A DNA stretch of 64,000 nt from Saccharum officinarum (GCA_020631735.1 CM036199.1:17193955-17257954); one strand, 5' to 3'. Counted from the first letter of the stretch, positions 1 to 12,973 are shown. Notes: generated by a model from the letters alone, not told the origin. A program made the numbers and translations.

Positions 1-15
1 CTATTTACACCAACA
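1..15 (-). repeat. Edge of the 3' LTR of the Ty1/copia element (cut by window start)
   Basis: Read on the minus strand, the bases after the purine-rich tract start TGTTGGTGTAAATAG, a typical LTR start. The rest lies outside the window. The element's other LTR (16932-17143) starts TGTTCTGTCAG and contains a similar GATGTAAATAG further in, so the two LTRs differ near the edge. The boundary is inferred from the neighbouring polypurine tract. Confidence 0.45.
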
Positions 16-30
16 CTCCCCCTCAAGATG
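16..30 (-). other. Polypurine tract of the Ty1/copia element
   Basis: The minus strand reads CATCTTGAGGGGGAG, directly after the RNase H coding end and directly before the putative 3' LTR. This is the usual place and composition for the plus-strand primer of copia elements. Confidence 0.6.
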
Positions 31-1467
31 GGCAAAAGATATCTAACATGCTCATTTTGTTACAACTCAACTCATTCTCACTAGGTCCTAGACCCTTTGT
101 GAAACAATCCGCTAGTTGACTACGTGATTTTACATACCCTAGCCTTAGGATCCCACTATCAAGCTTCTCCTTGATGAAGAACCTATCAACTTCCACATGC
201 TTAGTGCGGTCAAACTGAATCGGATTGTTTGCAATATTAATCGCATTGATGTTGTCACAATGAAGTATTATGGTCTCATTCCTTAACGGTCGCATTTCAA
301 CAAGCCTTTTAACCACAACATCTCACACAAGCTCAATGCTATTGCCCTATATTCGGCCTCTGCAGTAGACCAAGCCACAATCGCTTGCTTCTTGCTTCGC
401 CATGAGACAAGATTGCCTCCCACAAACATACAATAACCAGAGGTAGATCTCCTATCGTCCCTGCTACTTGCCCAATATGCATCACAATACCCTCCAAATT
501 CAAGTGCCCACTCTTCCTGAACCATAACCCTCTCCTAGGGGTTTCCTTCAGGCATCTCAAAATTTTGTAGACCACCTCCATATGTCCTGTTCTAGGATCA
601 TGCATATACCTGCTTGCCACACTCACTGCATAGGAAATATCAAGCCTTGTATGACATATGTATATCAATCTCCCGACCAATCTTTGGTATGTTTCTCTAT
701 TAACTGGATCTCCAGATTGGGCATTGGTCTGATGATTTTTGTCAATGGGAGTACTACATTGCCGACATCCAAGCATTCCAGTTTCTGTCAACAAATCAAG
801 GACATATCTCCTTTGAGAAAGAACAATCCCCTCAGGCGACCTAGCAATCTCAATCCCAAGGAAATACCAAAGTGGTCTTAGATCTTTTACCTCAAAGGCT
901 CTTCCTAGATTCTCCTTCAAACATTTGATTTTCTCCACATCATCTCCCGTAATCACTATGTCATCCACATATACTACTATAATGGTGATAAATGTCCTCC
1001 TATGCTTGTAGAAGATTGTGTGATCACCATTGCATTGAGTGTATCCCATATCACAAACTGCTCGCCTGAACCTGTCAAACCACGCCTAAGGTGACTACTT
1101 TAGCCTATATAGTGACTTCCTAAGTCTATACACCTTCCCCACAGTCTGACTATTTGCAAACCCCGGTAGGATTTCCATATATACCTCCTCCTGTAGGTCA
1201 CCATGAAGAAATGCATTTTTCACATCTAACTGATGAAGAGGCCAACCAAAATTGACTGCACAAGAGATCAAGGTCCTAACAGTACCTATTTTCGCCACAG
1301 GAGCAAATGTCTCATCATAATCAATCCCATATGTTTGACTATACCCTTTTGCAACCAATCTTGCTTTGTATCTATCCACCTCTCCTTTTGGGTTCTACTT
1401 CACAGTGAAGACCCATTATAGCCCACTGCCTTCTTCGGTTCTTCCCCTTTGGAAGTTGGACCAGTTC
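23..1467 (-). pseudogene. Ty1/copia reverse transcriptase and RNase H (broken)
   Basis: The C-terminal part of a copia polyprotein in several frames. From about 1380 down to 1095 it carries the RT entry block ([20 protein letters not shown], then [12 protein letters not shown]). From 1049 to 525 it carries the active-site motif YVDDIVITG and the WYFLGIEI block. From 525 to 23 lies RNase H with STAEAEYRA and TKHVEVDRFFIKEKL. Copia RT copies element RNA and RNase H removes the template. The catalytic YVDD is intact, but stops and frameshifts near 1090, 530 and 320 break the frame. The N-terminal side is cut by the nested insertion at 1473. No plausible function remains. Confidence 0.88.
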
Positions 1468-1472
1468 CCATG
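1468..1472. repeat. TSD CCATG, left copy
   Basis: CCATG directly precedes the SIRE-like LTR start TGAAATG and recurs at 12974-12978 directly after its end. Confidence 0.85.
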
Positions 1473-4264
1473 TGAAATGTCCTTGTTTGGTTTTGGTAAT
1501 TGAGTGACAACTTAGGTGGACTAATATGTGGTTATGTGAGATACACAGGAGATTAGTCCACTGTAACAGAACCAACCAATTATACGAAATTAAGTAAGAA
1601 AATCACCCGCCGAAGCAGACAATTTAACAAACTTAAGCCCGTATAACCCGGTAGTCCGTGAAACCATGAAGGATTTCAAACCAACCAACATACAAACCAA
1701 GATCGTACAAGTTTAGTAGCCACAGTCACATATTACATAAAGTTCGCAACGACAGTTGAATACATCAAAGTTTAGAACATAAGTTATTACAAACCAAGTT
1801 TAAAATAAAGTAGCGGAAGCAAATAGTTTCATAAAACACACACACCCTTAATTCAAATACAGTGCCAGAAGATAGTCACTTTCCACGAAAGCATTAGATA
1901 AGACATACAGAGTGACCATTGCCCTTGGTCCTAGTTGTCACCCATCGCCAGATACAGACAGTTGACGCAATAGCCGTAGTATATCTGACCATCTGCAACA
2001 ACAATGTGAACAACGCCCTGAGTACAAGAAAGTACTCAGCTAGACTTACCCGTCTTAAACCAAAATAAAGTGACACCAATGATTATGCAAGACTTTCTTT
2101 TAGTGGGCTAGCTGACTCATTTGCGAAAAGCGTAAGCTATCATGACTAAACTATTTTAAGTAATTTACCTTAGGTTTATTATAACTTATCCATCTAGGTA
2201 AGCCCCCTATACTATAGCAATCACTTGATTAACCGATAACATCCTGTTACCACTTGAATTTAGCATTTCCAACACCATCCATATAACTATAAGTGTTCCA
2301 TCATCATTACTATGATGCCGTAACTCAAGTCAAGTGCTCACTATCCAGGAGCGATGGCGATTGGAATCGATTCCTAACTAGCTGGTGATTTATTCCTCAC
2401 ACAAACCATACTCACTGATCAAGTGAGCTACAGATCACCAATGATACTTTCTAGGTAAACGTCACGGGGTAACAATTATGGACCGCACTGCCCAGGGATC
2501 GCCCGACTGTCAGGACGCATCTTGGGCTTACTCTTCATGTCCTCATACAACCCCCTTCGTCACCAGTCTGTCAATCCGAGTTTACCCTAGCCCGAAAAGT
2601 GTCACTAGCTTCGCGGTCGAAAGGTACTTTATTCGACTAGCTAAATGTGAGGCATGCGTTCAACATGACAAGAGGGACAAGCAACGATCGATCCTTAACC
2701 GACACACATGGAAAACTACTAGCACCCCAGAACCTTGTCTGGTTGCCTCCAACTTTTCCGTCTGGTCTCCAGTTATCCATCAACACATGGTTATTTCCCA
2801 GATATCATCCATTCCATAGCTAAAACATTCTAGTAACCACCTATCGTTTCAGGTGACCGGAATTCACCGATCGCTACCAGTCTAAGCAGGGCTAAACAGT
2901 ATTCGACCCAAACTTTCGTAGGTAATAATATGGAAAGGATAGTAATATATGCAACAATGATTTCACTCAACTCCTATACTTAATGCACAATTTATAACTC
3001 ATATCAATAGATAAGGAATTGTTTTTATAAAGTAGGAGACTTAGAATGCTCCGGGGCTTGCCTCGTTCGAAGGAAATGAGTTGGTGGTCCACACACTCAG
3101 GTAGATCCTCTTCTTGCTCATCTACCTCGGACACCTCATGTGCCTGAGTTTCTTGTGGATCGGACCCGGTCTGCTCCTCCTGAACTGCTATTGGCAACTC
3201 CTCCTGCGATCCTGTATGATGCAAGTGTATAAGTAAACATGTAAACCGCGTATCGGATATGGTGGTATGCGATGATCATGATGACATGATATGCAGATGA
3301 ACATATTGAAACTTATAGTATAGACTTAAAGACAAATTTTTCTACAAGGTAGTCAACATCATCCAAGAACATGTACTACAAGCACATGTCATCTACTGCA
3401 TTCACCTTTGCTAACAATTCTTGTCTACTTTTACACTAGCTAGCATATAACCCTAACATGAGAGCTACTACGCTTTATCAACACAAACATATTAACTTGT
3501 CAAGTAAAACCAGCAAGGGGTTTAGGTGCTTCAAAGATACACCAAAGCTTTATTATCAAACTAATTATACATAAAGAACATTACTTGATATTCAATTTAA
3601 GCTAGGGTTACAACAGCAACATGTATTTTTGGTGTATATAAAAATCTACAAAAATTACAGTAACATAGTATTACTCCAAGCAACACACTATAAAAATCTC
3701 AGGAGATTTGAACTAGTAAAACAGCCTACACAAAAATAACAAGCTAGGGCATAAAAGTGAGCATGAAAATACTTTGTATTATGAAAAGTGTCAAACAACA
3801 AATTTATTATTTTTTCTAGGTTCCAAATAGTAAATCACCACTGTACAAAAATTATCACATGTAAGTTTTATACAACTTTGGCCCTCTATAAAAAATAACA
3901 AAAACCAGCCATTACAAGCACTTGAACTACACCTCATAATTTTTCTATAGAACATGCATGACACATATTTTTCTTAGAAAGTACAGTACACAAGAAGACT
4001 AACAAACTTGGAATCATATTTTTTTTGAGTTTTCCAAGATTTATTGTGCATTTCCTAAGAAAACAACAATTATAACAATTAAATAAAACCCTACAGAAAA
4101 GTGTCACAAAACTGACATGTAATATTTTTAAGCCATAGATCTACTCATGAGGATTACTACAAAATTTGTTTCAAAATTTTTGGAGTCAAAATGGGTACAC
4201 AACATTTTTCCAAAGTATTTTTCTTTCTAATAATAAAAGAAAAACCGAAACTCATTTTTCTTTT

Positions 4265-5009
4265 TGACTAACGGGCCAGCCCACGGAAACCACCGGCCCA
4301 CGGCCATTTTTGGCCTCAGCAGCCAGCGCGGGGAGGATGAGCCGGCCCGGCTCGGGGCTTCGGCCCACGGCCATCTGGCCAGAGAACAGAGGGGGAGGGG
4401 GGAATGGTCGGAGCCATGACACGCCGGCGTCCTCGGCGTTGCGGCAGTGCGGCGGTCGTCGGCGGCCAACGGCCATCCCCGTCCATGAACGGACTAGCTG
4501 GAGCGCGCACGGGTTCTATGAGGAGATGGCGAACACAGGACTACGACGCAAGGGGAGAGAGGGGGAGCGAGGGTGCCGGCGGCGGAGCGCGAGCTCAGCG
4601 ACCCGGCCATGGTGGCGCGTGCGGGAAATGCTCGATTGAGCCTTACTGTAGCGAGCAAGACAACACTGCGGCTTGTTTAGAGGAGAGAAAGAGGTGGTAG
4701 AGCGTGGCGCGCGGGCAATCGAGCGAAGGCGGCTCCCCGGCGTCGGAACGCGGTGGCGAGCGTGGGCGAGTGCTGCTCCCGTTCGGGTTTTCCAAAGGGA
4801 GCGAGAGAGGGAGAGCAAATGAGGAGTGGAGTGGAGGCAGAGGCACGGGCGTGGTGATGTGGAGCTGAGCGCACGGGGGCCACCGACGTCCACGCGGTGG
4901 ACGGCGCCGGCATGCAGCCGCCACGCGGCGTCGCGCGTCTGCGCGTGGTCGGACGGGGCGTTGCGCGCGCGAGGGAGGGAAGGCGTGCGGCGTGGGCTAC
5001 TGGAGCAGG
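4265..5009 (-). other. GC-rich core of long solo LTR C
   Basis: About 750 bp of GC-rich sequence inside otherwise AT-rich LTR C, truncated on one side by LTR B. It gives several open frames on both strands, rich in Arg, Ala, Pro and Ser, with no recognisable domain. I read these as composition effects. LTR B has a similar GC-rich block (5828-6911). Confidence 0.5.
5005..5009. repeat. TSD GCAGG, left copy (LTR B)
   Basis: GCAGG precedes TGTAACACCTC and recurs at 10020-10024 directly after the LTR end TTCTATTACA. Confidence 0.85.
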
Positions 5010-8000
5010 TGTAACACCTCAGGTGTTTAGCTCCATAATTGCATTGCATTGCATAAGCTTAAGCATGCATCATTCATGTTATTTTATGTGGTTGCAACTA
5101 ATGTGATTGTTTTTTTTTAATTTTGTTTGGCTCACATCATGTGACACTAGGTAGTGGGTGTAACAAAAGGGGAGAGTAGCTAATTATATCTCACAACACC
5201 TTAGTTATACTTAGGGTCACTAATAGAGTAAGGTTCATGTTGACCAAAATCACCAAAATGCCCTCCAAGGTGTAGTTGACCACCATTTAGCCCTAGGATG
5301 CTCTAGTTTGACCAATTTAAAAGTCCAGCTTAGAGACCTTGCATGGTGAAACACCCTTAAGCAAAGTTGTAGGGAATTTTATGGGGAACAAAAGTCTCAA
5401 TATGACCATCTCTTGAAACTGGCCAGAACATGCTCAAAAATGGCCCACAAGTCAGCTAGAGGGGCTGTCTCAACACTTAGAAATTTTGCTAAGTCCCAAA
5501 AGTGCCCTCCAGTTTTACTCTGGCCTACTTTAGAAGCTTGTAGTTTGCAAACCAGGCCAAACCAGCTTCCACTCATGTTGACAAACTTGTAGCCCTCATG
5601 TAGCTCTACAACATTGCCAACATCACCCATACCTGGTTCTCAATGGTTTAGGAGATATAGTGTCAAGAAATTAGGGTTTCAGTCGGTGTCTTTAACTGAA
5701 AACATGTTTTAGTTTCACAGGGCACCACTTTGGGGCTATGTAGTTTCAAATCTAGGCCGAACCAGTCCAAACTCCAATTGACAAACTTGTTGCCCTCACA
5801 TAGCTCTACAAATTTGATGTTGTCATCTTGGACCGAATCGAGCTGTGTTGGAAGATAATCAGTGCCAAACTTTCACTGTCAGTCACCGTTCGGCCTCATC
5901 GATTCAGTCAACGATCGCATCTTCAGTCAGACACCGGCCGTGTCATGGCGCTCGGGCAGAAGAGCGTCGCCGCGTGGCGTCCAAGCGCTGTCGTCGCCTC
6001 CACGTCGCGAGCCCAGGCGCGGCTTTGAGCACCGAGCGGACACCTCCACCCCCTCACTCGCGCTCACTCTCCTCCCCCTCCCTCTCGCTCTGGTCGGGCT
6101 CACCGAGGCAGAAAACGGAGGCGCAATTGCCACCGCAGCCTTCTCCGTGCTCGCGCGAGCTCACCGTCTCACCACCGTCCTCTAAATCCCGTTCACTACT
6201 CCGCCAACATCCCCTCCACCTCCTGCACCCGTTGCTTGACCCGATTGTGCAGAGGTGAGGGTGAATTTCGGTTTCCGCCACCATGAGTCCTCACCGGCGT
6301 ACTGTCCGCGCAGTGGCTCACTGTGGCCAGCTCCCTATGGTCTCCCTCCAGTCTCCCCGCTACGTGTTCTGGGTTCCGGGGTGGGTAGAGCAGCCTAGGT
6401 GATGACGCTACCGGATGGGATGGTCGGTACACGTCGGAACACCATCGTGCGCTATCGCGCCATGGCCGCCGGTGCGGTGCTCACATGGCCAGCGGCACTC
6501 GCTCCACCTCCGTCCTCTTCCTTGGCATAGAGAGGTCCGCCATGTCCTCAGGAAGCCGTAGCACACCTCACTTAGGTCCCTGGCCCCCGGAGCTCGCCGG
6601 ACCGCCACCGGGTGCCGCCTCTGAGCCGCGGTCGCCATGGCCGTCGTAGCTAGGGTGGGATAGGGTCAGCAAATCTAGGTTTGGTCGATGCGGGAAGTCG
6701 TGGGGAAGCCGTTGGTGCTCTTCCCGTCGCCGGAGGCGCCGTCGTCGGAGAGCTAGAGCTCGCCGGAGTCGTGACCGTCTTCCCCCTCCGCTCTTCTCTC
6801 TCTGGCCTGTGGGCCCGCGCTGTCAGCGCCACGCGCGCGCGCGCGGGAGTCCGGGACGGGCCGCGCGCTGGCTGGGCCGCACTGTCAAGCCGGGCCGACC
6901 CAACACTGTAGCGGGTTAGGGTTCGGTTTTGGTTTTTCTTGTCATATTGTCACAGATTTTTGTTGTTGTTTGGAAAATGTAGATCTAGGGTTTTACTTGC
7001 CCAAAAATTATGAGATAAATTTTGTTAGGATCTACATGATGGGTAGTATTTTAGAAAAATATAAATCTGATATGTGATGTTTATTTTTTGGGAGAATTAA
7101 ATAGATCTTTCAAATGTGTTGTGAAATGAAGGCAAATTTGTTAAATGTATAACTAGAGCTGTATTATTCCAAAAATTATGAAAATTGGTGGGTAGGCTCA
7201 GTTATACCTATATTAGCTCTGGTAAAAATTTGGGCATTAGTACTTAAGTACTTTTCAATTTATAATGCTAGCATGTTATTTTAGGGAATACTTGAATGAA
7301 TTTTAGTAATTTTTCTACATGTGCAATGTTCTTATAAATTTTTGGAGAATGTATTGGTACCCTAAAGTGTCAAAGAAAATTATTAAATCTATTGTTTGAT
7401 ACTTTTTAATATGATTTGTTAATTATACAAAAATCAGCCTTTTGGGCTTGTGAATTTTGTTTAGGGAGTTTCTGTAAATAATTTTAGTTTAAAATTTTAC
7501 AGTGGTCTCTTTTTGTTTCATAGATTCTCCTGTAGTTTTTGTAGAATTTTAGGAATAGTTTACATATATGTTTAAAATTCCACTTAATTACTTAAGTAAA
7601 TTAAGAAATGAGTCTAAATAAATATTTTAGGTAGGCAAACCTTACTTTCTGGTGTTTTTGTGACCTATGTGAACTTGTGGTAATATTAGTTTGGTCTTAA
7701 GGGATGTTTGCCACATAAATAAATATTTAATCTTTGCAATTCTAGGTTTTCTGGACAGCTGGTAGTATTTCTAGGTTTGACCTTTGATAAAGGTGGTTGC
7801 TGGAAAACTTGTAAATACCAAAGTTGTAGTAAGCTTGATAAACTAGCTTGTGTCAAAATTTGGGAGCATTTGGCTTAGTAGTTTGGGAGATATTGCTGTT
7901 TAAAGTGACAGTCCAGAATTTGCTACTCTTTGTTTAGAGAGGACAGATTCTGGAACTTATGAAATTTGACATGGAAAACTTAGGAATTTAGGGTTGAGAT

Positions 8001-10019
8001 CTGAAAATGAATTGTGGTGCATTTCTTAAGCTTTCTAGATTGTCTTAGATCATATCTTTTGGAGTTAGGAATCTTCAGTTATGTTAGAATCTTTGAGCTG
8101 CTGTCCAGAATGTCTTACTGTGATATTTTGGTGTTGGATGTGGTAACCTGAGTAATGCTACTCTTGTAATTGTTAGGTGTTAGGGCCTTAACCGAAGAAG
8201 AACAGCTATATCTTAGGTTGAGTAGATTAGGTGAGTACTTCTCTACCGGAGAGGAATTTTGCACCTAATATTTGAAGTGATTTGAATAGAGCTTTAAGAA
8301 TGTTGTAATGCATTTAATTCTGAGCATACTACATCTTTTATTATGCATACATGAGATTTATTATGTACTCATGCAATAGGTGTTCCGGAGGGGGTAACGC
8401 TCCTCGAATTCGAGCAAGTGATTTCGGAGGAAGTCCAGGACCAACCGGCGGCGAAGCTCCTACCGAAGATCTACCCGAGTGTCCTGACCACCGGCCCTCG
8501 ACCTTTCTAAAAGGCAAGCCCCGGTGCATGCTGAACCCATTATTTTATAAATCTATCTTGAGTACTTTTAATTGTTTAATGCATTAAGTTGTAGAAGTTG
8601 TATGAAGACAATTGTTGCATTATACCTATCCTTGCCCAGATATCGTACTTAAATCCTAATTTAGGTTTAGGCACGTATCAATGCTTAGCCCTGCTTAGTA
8701 CGGTAGAAGTCGGGTGATTTCCGGTCATCCGCGAGATGTAGGAAGGAGTCACGAGTGGCTTTATGGCTATCGTGGATGGAACCATGCTTTAAAATGAAAT
8801 TGAGACCGGGCGGGAGTTCGATAGTACAGCCGCAAGACACTTCACGTCTTGGGTGTGGAGCTATGCCCGTCTGAGTCGTTTAAGGACCGATTCGCTGTAC
8901 GTCCTTGAGTCATGTTGAACGCAGTCTAACACTTAGTTGGCCGGATAAGTCGTTTCGATCGCGAAGCCGAGTAATGTGATTCAGGCCGGGAATCGAATGG
9001 TAGGTTGCTTCTTGGAGGAGAGAAAGGATGTGCTTGGGGACATTGGCGTGAGACCAAGGGGGGTTAGAGTCCCTATCACCTGGCAGAGTGTCGCCCTTGG
9101 GGTCGCGACATCATTCGGACCCGCGATTCCTGAATCATATGAAAAGGTGGCCTGTGCGACCCTGGCAGGGGTCTGCACGGTGAGTGTTAGAAATACCCCT
9201 CCAGCTGGATAGGAATTCGATTCGAATCGCCGTCGCTCCCGGTTAGTGAGCACTTGACTTGAGCAGCGGCAACATAGATCTCATTAAATGAACAGGTGGT
9301 TAAGGGAATGATACAATGTTGCCATAATTCATACCTGCTCTGGATATAATGTTGATAATTGTTTGATTATAATCAAGTGCATGCTTAGTACATGTGTTAA
9401 GATAGATGACAGGTAAATGCTAAAAAGAACTGCTAGTACAGGTTATAAGAGTTTCAATTACTTATGCCTTTATGCAAAATGTGATGTCAGCTAGCCTCTT
9501 GTGTAAGCCTTGCATAATCCTTGGTGTCATCTTATTTTTGGTTTTTGACGAGTAAGTCTAGCTGAGTACATTCCAGTACTCAGGGTTTATTCCCTCCTGT
9601 TGCAGATGATATGCTCTATCAAGGCTTCTGCAAAACTTGTCTCCACCATGCGGGTGACGAAGACTAGATCACTAGGGCGTGATCATCTTTTATGTACTTT
9701 CCTGATGCTTTTGTGGGTTGTTGATCAATAAGACTGGCAGTAGTTAAACAACTGGTGTGTGTATGCTTCCGCTACTTTATAAACTTGGTTTGTAATAATT
9801 GCGACTCCGTGTGTGTAAACTTATTTCGGAACTACTTGTGAAATGTAACGTATGATGTTGTATGTTGAATGATGCGATCTTGGTTGTAAGCAAGTTGGTT
9901 TGAAATCCTTCGTGGTTTCGATTGACTAACGGGATTATATGGGCTCAAGTTCGAAAATGTGAGCGCTTCGGTGCTTGTTTTTGTACTTGTGCTCTTATAA
10001 TTTGGTCGGTTCTATTACA
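5010..10019 (+). mobile_element. Long solo LTR B (plus), innermost layer
   Basis: A 5010-bp sequence from TGTAACACCTCAGG to TTCTATTACA, bordered by the perfect 5-bp TSD GCAGG. It has no repeated ends of its own, no primer site and no retrotransposon coding capacity, so it looks like a solo LTR of unusual length. The first third is AT-rich, 5828-6911 is GC-rich, and the remainder is AT-rich. It lies in the opposite direction to LTR C, so the two form a long imperfect inverted repeat. A gag-less and pol-less element of another kind is an alternative, but the TG...CA ends and the 5-bp TSD favour an LTR. Confidence 0.72.
5828..6911 (+). other. GC-rich core of long solo LTR B
   Basis: About 1.1 kb with high GC content, including a CG-alternating stretch near 6829-6846, inside AT-rich LTR. 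Open frames of up to about 137 codons occur on both strands, but none shows a domain or a convincing start. It may hold the LTR promoter or a long-ago captured fragment; neither can be shown from the sequence. Confidence 0.45.
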
Positions 10020-10024
10020 GCAGG
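10020..10024. repeat. TSD GCAGG, right copy (LTR B)
   Basis: Matches 5005-5009. Confidence 0.85.
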
Positions 10025-11399
10025 CCGGGCCAAGGCGAGGTGCGAGCGCGGGCACGTGCGCGCGGGGAGCTGGGCCGCTTCGGCCAACGGGCTAAAAGTG
10101 AGGCGGCGGCCCGTTAAGCCAGACAGTCATTTTTCTTTTTTTTTTCTATTTTTAAATCTAAATTTTGCTAACAGCCACAAATTCAAATTTTTGAAGTTGA
10201 AAATAGCATTTTCAAGACTTGACCCCAAAATAGAAGTTGTTCAAAATTTAATTATCTACAACTTTGCTTTAGGGCACATTTTGAAATTCCAAACAGATTT
10301 TGAAATGAAGATTCAAAGTCCATTTTGAGTCAAAATTCCCCTTTTCAAAAATATTTTTAAGAGCAAAATTTGGGAAAATTTTGAATACAAAAGTTGCTCC
10401 AAAAATGATGCTAATCATTTCTAGGTGATTTGCACTAATGACTAAACATGTTTTTAATAGCATAATGAGCACAACCAAGGCCTAGTTATCTTAAAACATG
10501 CAGCTGCAACATTCATGTTTCAATGCCATGTTTCACCTGTTTCATTTCACGGTTACTTACATTACATGCGATGATGAATGCAATATGATGCTCGTGCGTA
10601 TGATTTGAAATGCTAATGCAATGCTTAACACCCGAGGTATTACAGTCCACATGTGATTGTGTCATGAAGGACCTTATTGCATATGAGACATGACATGGAG
10701 TTATGTGACCAAGGTGGAGAAGATCGAGATGAGGCTTGGCTCGATGGACCGGTTGCAAGTGTGAAGGGCAAGTCGGAGGCTTTGAAGCGAGGGACCGCAT
10801 GTGACGGTGAAGCTTGGACAAGACTTGGCACCGATGGACCGAGGCAACGGTGAAGAGCAAGTGAGGTCAAGTCGATGAACCAATATGGTCACGTGATGAT
10901 ATGAAGTGGATCATATCATTTGATGATTGGTTGGTGTATGTGTTGCATCAACGTCGAAGGAGTTGGAATGGAATGCGCAAGGCAAAGGTATAACCATAGG
11001 GCATTTCCATTTCATCGGTCATAGGTGTGTAGAGAAGTTGATGACCGGATTTAGGATAGATGGTCATACTATCAAGAGGGACAAACTTATTTGTATATCG
11101 GTCATCTAGTGCCACTTGAGCGATCTAACTTTGCATACGTGTTAGGATCAAGTGACGATGCAAGTTGAGTGCCTAACTCCTCGGAGAAAATTATTGTGAA
11201 AACGCTAACACACGTGCACAAGGTGGTGATCACTTGTTGGTGTTGGCACATTTGCGAAGGCGATGGAGTTTGAGCGGTTGAGAGGGGTTTGGGATCCTCT
11301 CTCCCTCCCACCGAGCTTGCAAGGCGGGATTCAGGCGTTTTCGAGGAAATGAAGTGACTATTTTCCTTTACGCCGAAAGCGGAAAGAAGTGACGAAGTC

Positions 11400-11850
11400 A
11401 CGGAGGTGGTCGTCGCTATTTTGCCAGCGACAGGCGCTGGTCACGGAGGCGACAGACGCTGGTCCTGCGTCTGTCGGTTTACCCTAGGCGCGGTCAGCAG
11501 AGGAGGAGGCGACGGATGCGCGGACGCTCACACGACAGATGCTGGCGTCAGCGTCTGTCGCTCAGTGTTTGGCGGCCTAGCGAGCACGCGAGCGTTAGAC
11601 ACTGCGCCGCGTCTGTCGATCGATCGACAGACGCGTCTGTCGTGGCTGAGCGGGGCACAGGAGCGTTCTGGACCGCTTCTGTCACCCGACAGACGCTAGA
11701 GCGGTCTTGCGTCGGACGCGTCTGATGCTGGGAGTCGACCGTTGGATTTCGAATGAGCAGTGGACATGTGGCGACGTTTGAGAGCAGCAGACGCTAGGGT
11801 CACGTCTATCAGCTTGGCGACAGACGCGTCTGTCGCCCCCGAAATCTACC
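11400..11850 (+). repeat. U3 palindrome array (GACAGACGC / GCGTCTGTC) of the SIRE-like solo LTR
   Basis: About a dozen copies of CGACAGACGC or its complement, in both directions. They include the perfect 18-bp palindrome CGACAGACGCGTCTGTCG at 11625-11642, and the same core in a 22-bp palindrome at 11816-11837. The array ends about 50 bp upstream of the TATA box at 11887. This is the LTR position where upstream promoter elements of copia LTRs normally lie. A regulatory role is inferred. Confidence 0.75.
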
Positions 11851-11886
11851 CAGTGAATTGCTAACGGCTATATTCATTTGTGGGGC

Positions 11887-11894
11887 TATAAATA
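11887..11894 (+). promoter_or_regulatory. TATA box of the SIRE-like solo LTR
   Basis: TATAAATA. The same motif sits in the matching place in all related LTRs of this window (minus strand at 24364-24371 and 32039-32046, plus strand at 39319-39326). Confidence 0.7.
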
Positions 11895-12973
11895 GAAGTG
11901 GTGGCCGGCCTTGGCTGGTGCTTGGCACCCTTGAGACTTAGTTTCCACGCTTTGGGAGTGCTAGGAGAGCCTCTAACTCACTTGTGCTTGCAAGAGTACG
12001 AATCGATTGCGAGTGAGTTTATTCGGGTGCGTTGCTTTGAGAGATTGCATCGAGTGGCACTAGGTGATCGTGTTACAAGCCGGTGATGCTTGTTACTCTT
12101 GGAGGTTGCCACCTCCTAGACGGCTTGGTGGCTTGTGGCTCCGTCGAAGCTCGCAAGAAGATTGTCCGAGGCTCCGGAGAAGCTTTGTGAGGGGGATTGT
12201 GCTCACCCCGCGGGGATCGCGAAGAGCAACTCTAGTTGAGCGTGTCATTGAGCTACCACACTTGATGGTGGGTTCTTGCAGCGCCTTTTGAGAGGCTTGG
12301 TGTGTGATACCGATTAGCTGCCGAACCATGAAGTGTTGGTCGACACAACGGGGACGTAGCTTGGTGGCAACCAAGTGAACCTCGGGAGAAAAATCACCGT
12401 GTCAACATTGTTCTTCATCTTCTCGGTGGTTTGCCTTCGTGCAACACAAGCTTGTATTTACTTTCATATATACTTGTGCTTGTGTGGTTGCTCTCGTAAC
12501 TAGTTTGCTTGTGTAGCTTGCTAGTTGTCTTCTTGCTTGTGTAGCTAGAAGCCTCCCTTTGCGTGGCTAATTTGGTTTGTGTAACCTTGTTAGTCACATT
12601 GCTTAGTTTGTGTAGCTAAGTAATTTGCGCTCTCTAATTTGGCATTGGTTGCCTTGTTATTGAGCATTGCTAGCGAGCTTAGGAGCTTTATGCTTTTGCT
12701 TCACTAGTTGTGTAGGAGCTCCCTCGGTTGGCAAAGTACTAGTGCATAGGTTTGTATGACCTTTTTCTAAAATTAATTAGGTGAGCTCTTGCTAAGCTTA
12801 GCACCTTAGTTGCTTAATTAGGATCTTTGCAAGGTGCTAGAGAACTTAGATAGAGGGGTGTAGTCTTGACTAGACTGATAAGTTTTAATTTCACATTTGT
12901 TTCAGTTAGCCAACGCGTTTAAGTTTTAGAAAGGACTATTCACCCCCCTCTAGTCTGCCATCTCGACCCTACA

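Larger units (their letters stand above)
1562..10644 (-). mobile_element. Long solo LTR C (minus), split by LTR B
   Basis: On the minus strand it starts TGTAATACCTCGGGTGTTAA and ends GGTTCTGTTACA. It is flanked by the 6-bp repeat GTCCAC (1556-1561 and 10645-10650); a 5-bp TSD plus one chance base is possible. Its own sequence is 10644-10025 plus 5009-1562, about 4.07 kb. No primer site or coding region is visible. Its termini and much of its interior match LTR B (5010-10019), so both are members of one family with very long LTRs. I infer a Ty3/gypsy-type solo LTR because of the length, the TG...CA ends and the absence of an internal direct repeat. The exact clade cannot be read. Confidence 0.72.
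1473..12973 (+). mobile_element. SIRE-like solo LTR, split by nested insertions
   Basis: Starts TGAAATGTCCTTG, ends CGACCCTACA, and is bordered by the 5-bp TSD CCATG. Only two segments belong to it: 1473-1561 and 10651-12973, about 2.41 kb in total. That matches the 2.41-2.44 kb LTRs of the element at 23295-33397, with which it shares both ends and long internal stretches. No internal domain, primer site or gag is attached, so this is a solo LTR left by LTR-LTR recombination. It carries a TATA box at 11887 and an array of CGACAGACGC-type palindromes upstream of it (11400-11850). Confidence 0.85.

Noticed and set aside
4252..5106. Overlapping open frames on both strands in GC-rich sequence
   Set aside because: They lie inside long solo LTR C, overlap in several frames at once, and show only composition bias (Arg, Pro, Ala, Ser) with no domain.
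5828..6911. Frames of up to 137 codons in the GC-rich block of LTR B
   Set aside because: No domain, no supported start, multiple overlapping frames; high-GC sequence lacks stops by chance.
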